From an uncultured Muribaculaceae bacterium (GTDB lineage Bacteria; Bacteroidota; Bacteroidia; Bacteroidales; Muribaculaceae), in contig CAJUHX010000023.1 of assembly GCA_910586455.1 (NCBI GenBank), forward strand, positions 1 through 29,546: a stretch of 29,546 nucleotides of DNA. Direction: 5' to 3'. Below the pieces are notes generated by a model. It saw nothing but the letters and a program-made list of their open reading frames with translations, made no database searches and was not told where the DNA came from. This document shows, piece after piece, positions 23,300 to 29,546 of the stretch; position 1 is the stretch's first letter, and each line of letters begins with the position of its first letter. Made by a program: the position numbers and the translations under genes.

Positions 23300-24181
23300 A
23301 TGAAATTCAGAACCGAAACCGAACTACCACGCAGCACACACCGCATTGCCCACGGCGATGGCGGTGTGATGCTGTTAGGCTCATGCTTCAGCGACAACAT
23401 AGGCCGGCGGCTTTGCGACGACGGCTTCGACATATGCCACAACCCTATGGGTCCGCTGTACAACCCCGCATCGTTGCACGCTTTCATCAGCCGACTGCTT
23501 TCGATAACCGAATCCGATGGCTCTGTACCTGAGTCGGCCGAAGCCTATAATGCCTCTGACCTGACCCGCGCCGGCGATGGCCAATGGCATGCTCTCGACT
23601 TTCCACTGCGCTACAGCGGCGATGACTCCGATATACTTTTGTACAGGATAAACACCGAATGTTGTGCGGCAGCCCGGAACTTGGCCCGTGCCCGAACCAT
23701 AATCATTACCTTCGGCACTGCCTGGTGCTTCGAGATAATATCGAATGGCAAGGTTGCCGGCAACTGCCATAAACTTCCGGCATCGGAGTTCGTGCGCCTG
23801 CGCATGACCCCTGCCGATATAACGGCAATGTGGCAGCCGCTGGTGCATCGACTGCGCGATATGGGCAAGCATGTTATGGCTACGGTCAGCCCCATCAGGC
23901 ACCTGGCCGATGGGCTCCACGGCAATCAGCTCAGCAAAGCAACACTGTTGCTTGCCGTCGATGCTCTGGAAGGGGTTGAATACTTTCCTGCCTACGAGGC
24001 TGTAGTCGACGATTTGCGCGACTACCGTTTCTATGCCGATGACCTCAAGCACCCCTCGGCTATGGCCGTGGAGTACATATATAATATATTTTCACAAACA
24101 TATTTTTCAAAAGAAACCCTTGAGGAGGCCCGTCGCAGACATGCTGCACACCTTCGCGAGGCGCACCGACCATTGCTATGA
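23300..24181 (+). CDS. GSCFA domain protein
   Basis: The 293-residue protein carries LLGSCFSDNIG (residues ~25-35), the block after which the GSCFA family is named, then FGTAWCFE and TVSPIRHLADG further on. The family resembles SGNH-type hydrolases or acyltransferases; the Ser in GSCF and the Asp/His near the C-terminus (YRFYADDLKHPS) could form the active site, by analogy. No signal peptide is seen, so it is probably cytoplasmic. The function is not established in bacteria. Its TGA overlaps the murF-alr ATG by 4 bp (ATGA), so the two are translationally coupled, which suggests a link to cell-wall precursor metabolism. Confidence 0.88.
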   Translation: MKFRTETELPRSTHRIAHGDGGVMLLGSCFSDNIGRRLCDDGFDICHNPMGPLYNPASLHAFISRLLSITESDGSVPESAEAYNASDLTRAGDGQWHALDFPLRYSGDDSDILLYRINTECCAAARNLARARTIIITFGTAWCFEIISNGKVAGNCHKLPASEFVRLRMTPADITAMWQPLVHRLRDMGKHVMATVSPIRHLADGLHGNQLSKATLLLAVDALEGVEYFPAYEAVVDDLRDYRFYADDLKHPSAMAVEYIYNIFSQTYFSKETLEEARRRHAAHLREAHRPLL

Positions 24182-26538
24182 TTTACAATGACGCAAAGTC
24201 CGCTTTTGCGGATTTGAAAAATCTGACCTTTATGATCAGCGACAGCCGCGCCCTTACCGACCCTGTCAACACTGTATTCGCCGCCGTCCGCACTGCCACC
24301 GGCGACGGCCACCGATATATATCCGATATGTACCTGCGTGGAGTCAGGGCATTCATAGTAGAGCATATACCCGACGAACTGGCCGAAGGCGCCTCCGGGC
24401 CCGATATTATCTGGCTGGTTGTGCCCGACGTTACGAAGGCGATGCTTAGCCTCGGCGCCATGATGCGCGACAGCCGTTGCCACGGCATCAACATTGCCAT
24501 TACCGGAAGCCGCGGCAAAACGGTGGTAAAAGAACTGATTTATCAGGCATTGATGAAACTTGAGGACCCGGTACGAAGCCCCAGAAGCTGGAACAGCCAT
24601 GTAGGCGTGGCCCTGAGCTTGTGGGAATTCAACTCGCAGCACGACCACAACATTGTGGAGGCGGGCATCGACGGCCCCGGACAGATACAGCCTTCGATGG
24701 AAGCTATCAAACCGCAGATGGGAATACTCACAAGCATCACCGACATGCACGATTCCGGATTTGAGTCGCGCGAAGAAAAGATTCGCCAGAAACTCAAGCT
24801 CTTTGCCGGCTGCCGTACCCTGCTGTATGATGCCTGCTGCCATCCGCAAATCAACGAATTGGTGAAAAGCGCCTGTCCGCAGGCTATGCTTATACCGGTA
24901 AGCTGCTCGCCATATACCCCTGAACGCATCAACAAGGCGCTGGCCAAGGCGGCCCTTCAGGCGCTTGGATATGAACGTCAGGCCGACGAACTGCTGCGCG
25001 ATGTCGCAGAGGTAAACTCACGTATCGACGTGCACGAAGGCCTCAACGACTGCCTGATGCTGTTCGATGCCTTTACGTCCGACCTGCGTTCGCTGCGCGA
25101 CGCCCTCGACTACATGCGTCGGCGCACTACCTCCGGCCGTACACTCACCGTAATTCTCGGCGACCTGCAGCATTGGTACGGCCAGGACCTCGACTCGCTC
25201 TATCGCCGGGCCAACGACCTGCTGCACGACTATGGTGTTACGCGCATGATTGCGGTCGGCCCGGAGATTTATCGACGCCGCGAAATGTTCGACCCGCTGA
25301 TTGCCAAAGAATTTCTTTATGACCCGAGCGAATTTCTCAGCAAATACGACATCGACCGCTTTAATTCCGAACTCATTCTTATAAAAGGTGCGCCCGACAG
25401 CGGATTCTCATGTATAAAGGATGCCCTTGAATCGCCGCGACACGACACCATCATGGAAATAAACCTCGATGCCGCCGCCCATAACTTCAACTATTACCGC
25501 AGCCTGCTCACACCCGGCACCGGACTGATAGCCATGGTAAAAGCTTCGGCATACGGCGTTGGCTCGCTCGAACTGGCCAAGACTCTGCAAAGCTGCCGGG
25601 CCGCATATCTGGCGGTGGCAGTGGTCGACGAAGGCGTGGAGTTGCGCCGGGCTGGCATAACAATGCCTATTCTGGTGCTTAATCCCATAACCAACAACTA
25701 CAGTGCACTGTTCGACCGGCGGCTTGAACCCACGGTATTCTCGCTCAAAGAGTACTTCACTCTTAAAAACGAGGCACGGCGCCGCGGCATAAGCAACTAT
25801 CCCATACATATCAAACTCGACACCGGCATGCACCGTCTGGGCTTCATCCAGTCGGAACTGCCTGAACTATGCCGATACCTCAGCGACCCGTCGGTGCTAC
25901 GGGTCGAATCGGTATTCTCGCATCTGGCCACCGCCGACTGCCTTGACATGGACGACTATACCGAGATGCAGCTCAACAACTACGCCTCGATGACCGACCT
26001 GATGCTGTCGCTGATGCCCTACCGGTTCAAACGCCACATACTTAACACTGCCGGCATAAGCCGTTATCCGCAGTTCCACTACGACATGGTCCGTCTGGGC
26101 ATAGGTCTGTACGGTGTCGACCCTCTGGGCGAGAATCCGGCGCTCGAAACAGTGGCACGCCTCAGTACTACGGTTATAGCAAAACGTTCCTGGCCTGCCG
26201 GCACCACTATAGGCTATGGCAGGCGCGGACTGTTGAAACGCGACTCGGTAATCGCCACCATACCCATAGGCTACGCCGACGGCATCGACCGTCATTTCGG
26301 CTGTGGTGCGGCATCCTTTGCCGTACGCGGCACTATGTGTCCGACCGTTGGCAATATATGTATGGACCTCTGCATGATAGACATTACCGATGCCACGGGC
26401 GTACAGGTAGGCGACGAAGTGGAAATATTCGGCCCGGCTGCTCCGATACACCGTCTGAGCGATGTGCAGGATACAATTCCGTATGAAATTTTAACTTCCG
26501 TCAGTCCGCGCGTACGCCGGATATACTTCCGGGAATAA
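24178..26538 (+). CDS. murF-alr: Bifunctional MurF (UDP-MurNAc-tripeptide:D-Ala-D-Ala ligase) / alanine racemase
   Basis: The 786-residue fusion makes D-alanine and attaches the D-Ala-D-Ala dipeptide to the peptidoglycan precursor in the cytoplasm. Residues ~1-420 are MurF-like, with the ATP loop TGSRGKT (109-115) and the WNSHVGVALSL and EAGI motifs. Residues ~426-786 are a fold-III alanine racemase with PLP lysine Lys455 (VKASAYG) and catalytic Tyr680 (TIGYGR). The fusion is typical of Bacteroidetes. The D-Ala-D-Ala ligase (ddl) that would work between the two activities is not in the window. The start overlaps the GSCFA stop by 4 bp. There is no terminator before dnaB, but dnaB has its own -7 box 12 bp after this stop. 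Confidence 0.95.
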   Translation: MIYNDAKSAFADLKNLTFMISDSRALTDPVNTVFAAVRTATGDGHRYISDMYLRGVRAFIVEHIPDELAEGASGPDIIWLVVPDVTKAMLSLGAMMRDSRCHGINIAITGSRGKTVVKELIYQALMKLEDPVRSPRSWNSHVGVALSLWEFNSQHDHNIVEAGIDGPGQIQPSMEAIKPQMGILTSITDMHDSGFESREEKIRQKLKLFAGCRTLLYDACCHPQINELVKSACPQAMLIPVSCSPYTPERINKALAKAALQALGYERQADELLRDVAEVNSRIDVHEGLNDCLMLFDAFTSDLRSLRDALDYMRRRTTSGRTLTVILGDLQHWYGQDLDSLYRRANDLLHDYGVTRMIAVGPEIYRRREMFDPLIAKEFLYDPSEFLSKYDIDRFNSELILIKGAPDSGFSCIKDALESPRHDTIMEINLDAAAHNFNYYRSLLTPGTGLIAMVKASAYGVGSLELAKTLQSCRAAYLAVAVVDEGVELRRAGITMPILVLNPITNNYSALFDRRLEPTVFSLKEYFTLKNEARRRGISNYPIHIKLDTGMHRLGFIQSELPELCRYLSDPSVLRVESVFSHLATADCLDMDDYTEMQLNNYASMTDLMLSLMPYRFKRHILNTAGISRYPQFHYDMVRLGIGLYGVDPLGENPALETVARLSTTVIAKRSWPAGTTIGYGRRGLLKRDSVIATIPIGYADGIDRHFGCGAASFAVRGTMCPTVGNICMDLCMIDITDATGVQVGDEVEIFGPAAPIHRLSDVQDTIPYEILTSVSPRVRRIYFRE

Positions 26539-26550
26539 GATTTTTTTTGT

Positions 26551-26558
26551 TAACTTTG
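26551..26558 (+). promoter_or_regulatory. -7 box for dnaB-ispE
   Basis: TAACTTTG matches the Bacteroidetes -7 consensus exactly, after a T-run and 22 nt before the dnaB ATG. The -33 element is not conserved. Confidence 0.5.
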
Positions 26559-26580
26559 CAGTTCACTAAAAGAACCAACC

Positions 26581-28128
26581 ATGCCGGAACAACAAAAATA
26601 TACTCCTCGGGCTCCTAAAATGGCGACCGCTTCGAATATAGGCGATATCGACGGGCGAAAAGCTCCGCGCGACACCGTGTTCGAGGCCGCCGTGCTCGGT
26701 GCCCTGATGCTTGAGAAAGATGCCTATACTACAGTATGCGACATTCTCAAGCCTGAATGTTTTTATGAACCCAACTATCAGAAAATCTACGAGGCCATTC
26801 AGGCTTTGGGCGTAAGCCAGCGCCCCATCGATGTACTGTCGGTTACACAACAGTTGCGACTCAACGGTACACTCGACGAAGTCGGGGGCCCGGTGGCTGT
26901 GGTAAACCTCTCCACCACGGTAAACTCGGCGGCTAACGTGGAATACCACGCCCGGATTGTAGCTCAGAAGTATCTCGCGCGCGAGCTTATCGCCTTTACC
27001 TCGAATATTCAGAGCAAGGCTTTCGACGAGAGCAACGACGTCGACGATTTGCTTCAGGAGGCTGAAGGACGTTTGTTCGAGATTTCGCAGCGCAATGTCA
27101 AGCGCGATGTGGTACAGATCGACCCTGTGGTGGATCAGGCGCTTAAACAGATTGAGGCCGCGGCCAACCGTTCGTCGGGTCTGAGCGGACTCGAAACCGG
27201 CTTCCACGAACTCGACAAACTGACTTCCGGCTGGCAGAATTCCGACCTTATCATCGTGGCGGCCCGTCCGGCAATGGGCAAGACTGCCTTTGTGCTGTCC
27301 ATGGCCAAGAACATGGCTGTGAACTATAATATCCCCGTGGCCATATTCTCGCTCGAAATGAGTAATATTCAGCTTGTGAACCGTCTGATTTCGAACGTGT
27401 GCGAGATTGAAGGCGGAAAAATCAAGAGCGGAAATCTCGACTCGCTCGAATGGGAGAAACTGTCGTCACGTTCAAAGCAGCTCAACGGCGTGCCACTGTA
27501 CATTGACGATACCGCATCACTGTCGGTGTTCGAACTTCGAACAAAAGCCCGGCGTCTGGTGCGCGAACACAACGTCAAAATCATAATCATCGACTACCTT
27601 CAGCTGATGAACGCATCAGGCATGAAGTTCGGCAGCCGCGAGCAGGAGGTTAGTATGATATCCCGCTCGGTCAAGCAGCTGGCCAAGGAGCTGAATATCC
27701 CTATCATAGCGCTGTCGCAGCTTAGCCGTGCCATTGAATCGCGAGGCGACAACAAGCGTCCGCAGCTGAGCGACCTTCGTGAATCGGGTGCTATCGAACA
27801 GGATGCCGACATAGTATGCTTCATACACCGTCCGGAGTATTATATACACGCCGATACTGATGCGAGCGGCAAGGATATCCGCGGCCTGGCCGAATTTATT
27901 GTGGCCAAACATCGTAGCGGTAAGGTCGATGATGTGCAGATGCGTTTCCGCGCCCCTTTTGCGAGGTTCGAGAACTGGTCGTCGGACGTAAACATCGGTA
28001 TGGCCATACAAGGTTCGCGGCTGAACCAGCCCGACGGGGGCAACGCTCCTATGCCGCAAAGCGACCCGCTGTCAGGGGGCACTGTAGATATCTCCCCAGC
28101 ATCACCCGACGAAAACCTTCCTTTCTGA
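26581..28128 (+). CDS. dnaB: Replicative DNA helicase DnaB
   Basis: The 515-residue hexameric helicase unwinds DNA at the replication fork. The N-terminal domain (~30-135, starting DTVFEAAVLGALML) binds primase, and a linker leads to the RecA-like core. Walker A is ARPAMGKTA (228-236), Walker B is IIIIDYLQLM, and the later SQLSRAIE and LRESGAIEQDAD motifs are DnaB-specific. No intein interrupts it. The last 40 residues are Pro/Gly/Asp-rich and end in PDENLPF, which resembles the acidic tip of SSB (DDDIPF) used to recruit partners; a role here is inference. The ispE gene begins 1 bp after the stop, so the two share a transcript. Confidence 0.96.
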   Translation: MPEQQKYTPRAPKMATASNIGDIDGRKAPRDTVFEAAVLGALMLEKDAYTTVCDILKPECFYEPNYQKIYEAIQALGVSQRPIDVLSVTQQLRLNGTLDEVGGPVAVVNLSTTVNSAANVEYHARIVAQKYLARELIAFTSNIQSKAFDESNDVDDLLQEAEGRLFEISQRNVKRDVVQIDPVVDQALKQIEAAANRSSGLSGLETGFHELDKLTSGWQNSDLIIVAARPAMGKTAFVLSMAKNMAVNYNIPVAIFSLEMSNIQLVNRLISNVCEIEGGKIKSGNLDSLEWEKLSSRSKQLNGVPLYIDDTASLSVFELRTKARRLVREHNVKIIIIDYLQLMNASGMKFGSREQEVSMISRSVKQLAKELNIPIIALSQLSRAIESRGDNKRPQLSDLRESGAIEQDADIVCFIHRPEYYIHADTDASGKDIRGLAEFIVAKHRSGKVDDVQMRFRAPFARFENWSSDVNIGMAIQGSRLNQPDGGNAPMPQSDPLSGGTVDISPASPDENLPF

Positions 28129-28129
28129 T

Positions 28130-28945
28130 ATGGTTGTATTTCCGCAATGTAAAATAAATCTCGGCCTATATATAGAGCGCCGACGCCCGGACGGCTATCA
28201 CGACATAGCCACAGTAATGCTGCCTGTAGGCTGGACCGATGTACTCGAAGTACTTCCCGGCGAAACCGACGATGTGCGTCTTTTCAACTATGGGCGTACA
28301 GTTGATTGTCCGCCTGAAAAAAATCTTGTGGTAAAGGCCTACCGCGCTCTTGCCGCTGATTTAGGTGAATTGCCGCCTATAGACATACATCTCGAAAAGA
28401 TTGTGCCTGACGGAGCCGGACTTGGCGGAGGCTCGGCAGATGCCGCCGCCACCCTGGTGGCAATCGACAAACTTTTCGGGCTGGAACTGGGCAAGGAGCG
28501 TCTTGCTGCAGTAGCCGCACGTATAGGCGCCGACTGTCCGCTGTTTGTGTATAACCGCCCTATGCTTGCCACAGGCACAGGCACTACCCTTACGCAGATT
28601 GATGTGGATTTGAGCGGCTATACCCTGCTGATAGCCAAGGCCCGCGAATGTGCCGTTTCGACAGCTCAGGCGTATGCCGGAGTCCGTCCGTCGGGCCCGG
28701 CACCCGATTTGAACGCACTTCTCGGTAGCGACATCAGCAACTGGCGCAATACTCTTGTAAACGAATTCGAACCCGGAGTTTTTGCGGCGGTTCCCCGTAT
28801 TGCTGAGATTAAAGCGGCCATGTACGATGCCGGGGCGGTGTATTCGGCTATGAGCGGAAGCGGTGCGGCTGTTTTCGGCATTTTCGATAGCCGGGAAAAG
28901 GCCGACGCACTAAGCCTGCCGGACTGTGACATATATATACAATAG
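28130..28945 (+). CDS. ispE: 4-diphosphocytidyl-2-C-methyl-D-erythritol kinase
   Basis: This 271-residue GHMP kinase phosphorylates CDP-methylerythritol in the non-mevalonate (MEP) isoprenoid pathway. The family marks are the N-terminal CKINLGLYI (Lys8), the ATP loop PDGAGLGGGSADAA (93-106), the ADCPLF segment with the probable catalytic Asp, and SGSGAAVFG near the C-terminus. The start is the ATG 1 bp after the dnaB stop and gives the normal family length. Its presence shows that this organism uses the MEP route. It ends just before a strong inverted repeat shared with dnaJ. Confidence 0.95.
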   Translation: MVVFPQCKINLGLYIERRRPDGYHDIATVMLPVGWTDVLEVLPGETDDVRLFNYGRTVDCPPEKNLVVKAYRALAADLGELPPIDIHLEKIVPDGAGLGGGSADAAATLVAIDKLFGLELGKERLAAVAARIGADCPLFVYNRPMLATGTGTTLTQIDVDLSGYTLLIAKARECAVSTAQAYAGVRPSGPAPDLNALLGSDISNWRNTLVNEFEPGVFAAVPRIAEIKAAMYDAGAVYSAMSGSGAAVFGIFDSREKADALSLPDCDIYIQ

Positions 28946-28951
28946 GATTTT

Positions 28952-29010
28952 ATATACAAACGAGGCGCCCGGCTACAATTATAGCATCCGGGCGCCTCGT
29001 TTGTATATTT
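28952..29010. terminator. Strong inverted repeat, two-way terminator between ispE and dnaJ
   Basis: The arms at 28952-28972 and 28988-29008 are perfect 21-bp inverted copies around a 15-nt loop; the central part of each arm is GC-rich (GAGGCGCCCGG). Only a short T-run follows on the plus strand. It lies between convergent genes, so termination in both directions is the likely role. Confidence 0.75.
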
Positions 29011-29546
29011 TCACTCAAAAATATGTTTGAGTTTCGAGAATATCCGCTGTTTTTCAGCCTCGGTAGGAGTGATGTTTGGCGAGCCTTTGAGGCTTTCGAT
29101 AGCCTGGCGCTCGCTGTCGTTGAGATTCTCGGGAATGTACACCATAACGTTGATAAGTTCGTCGCCGGTGCCTGAACCTTCCTGCGATGGCAGACCTTTG
29201 CCTCTGAGTCGAAGCACCTTGCCGGGTTGAGTGCCGGCGGCGATTTTCAGCCTTGCGCGACCGCCGATGGTGGGCACTTCGACACTGCCGCCGAGCATGG
29301 CTGTAGGCAGATCGAGCATCAGATTGTATATTACATCGTTGCCGTCGCGAATCAGTTCGGGATGTTTTACTTCCTCAATTACTACCAGCAGGTCGCCGTT
29401 CACGCCTCCACGTCGCGGAGCGTTGCCCTTGCCGCGTACTGTCAGGGTCATGCCGTCGGATACGCCTGCGGGAATATGGAACGAAATCTGCTGGTCTTTA
29501 CGCTGTATGCCCTCGCCGTTGCAATAGGAACAACGCTCGGTGATGA
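29011..29546 (-). CDS. dnaJ: Chaperone DnaJ, C-terminal part; 5' end outside the window
   Basis: The minus-strand frame is open from the window edge to the stop at 29011. The visible 177 residues begin in the last zinc-finger repeat (CSYCNGEG) and continue with HIPAGVSDGMTLTVRGKG and the C-terminal substrate-binding domain, including DLLVVIEEVKHP, LGGSVEVPTIGG and LRLRGKGLPS. This is the Hsp40 co-chaperone that delivers unfolded proteins to DnaK. The J-domain and the other zinc repeats lie beyond the window, where grpE would be the usual neighbour. The zinc finger rules out CbpA-type proteins that lack it. Confidence 0.95.
   Translation of the reverse strand, partial: ITERCSYCNGEGIQRKDQQISFHIPAGVSDGMTLTVRGKGNAPRRGGVNGDLLVVIEEVKHPELIRDGNDVIYNLMLDLPTAMLGGSVEVPTIGGRARLKIAAGTQPGKVLRLRGKGLPSQEGSGTGDELINVMVYIPENLNDSERQAIESLKGSPNITPTEAEKQRIFSKLKHIFE

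Noticed and set aside
24031..24849. 272-residue antisense frame over GSCFA/murF
   Set aside because: It spans the junction of two clear genes on the other strand and has no recognisable domain or promoter.
26566..27207. 213-residue antisense frame over the start of dnaB
   Set aside because: A shadow of dnaB codon use; no motif or promoter.
1..29546. Phage, insertion sequence, CRISPR array or toxin-antitoxin module
   Set aside because: No integrase, transposase, regularly spaced repeats or paired small toxin/antitoxin genes are visible; the gene content is chromosomal core.

Overview
The window looks like chromosomal core sequence from a gut-type member of the Bacteroidales. A Muribaculaceae-like or Bacteroidaceae-like genome is my inference; no rRNA is present to fix the taxon. 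The evidence is: promoters of the Bacteroidetes type (TTTG, 19-21 bp, TAnnTTTG) with no obvious Shine-Dalgarno sites; phylum-typical fusions (DAHP synthase-chorismate mutase, MurF-alanine racemase); phylum-typical families (TamL, a PorE-like OmpA lipoprotein, GSCFA, DUF4286, DUF2027-Smr); and several SPII lipoproteins. I see no prophage, insertion sequence, CRISPR array, tRNA or rRNA.

Layout: (1) 1-946, the 3' end of an alpha-glucan phosphorylase, then a two-way terminator. (2) 1015-2070 (minus), DAHP synthase-chorismate mutase, divergent from (3) gdhA (2298-3635, NADP-type glutamate dehydrogenase). (4) 3636-4061 has no protein gene but carries a consensus promoter, a structured stretch and a terminator, so probably an orphan small RNA of about 210 nt. 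(5) 4062-5607 (minus), znuA-znuC without a permease gene. (6) 5742-7492, a YitT membrane protein and an EFR1-type flavodoxin/ferredoxin, convergent with (7) a DUF2027-Smr protein (minus).

(8) 8717-15643 is a tightly packed plus-strand operon. It holds a 1361-residue AlbA_2/Schlafen-domain protein, a GT2 glycosyltransferase, a DUF4286 protein, ruvC, a secreted glucosaminidase and a DUF6155 protein, with most junctions overlapping. (9) tamL has its own promoter and is followed by a HAD phosphatase and a two-way terminator. (10) On the minus strand come a lipoprotein nitroreductase and a YidE/AspT-type transporter. (11) 21315-26538 is an envelope operon: PorE-like OmpA lipoprotein, GSCFA protein, MurF-Alr. 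(12) dnaB-ispE, then a strong inverted repeat, then the 3' part of dnaJ on the minus strand.

Much of the window serves the cell envelope: MurF-Alr makes and ligates D-alanine, the glucosaminidase cuts glycan, the PorE-like protein probably binds peptidoglycan, and TamL assembles outer-membrane proteins. The parts least explained by known biology are the 3.8-4.04 kb RNA candidate, the giant AlbA_2 protein that leads the ruvC operon, and two genes (DAHP synthase and tamL) whose promoters sit so close to the start codon that their mRNAs should be nearly leaderless.
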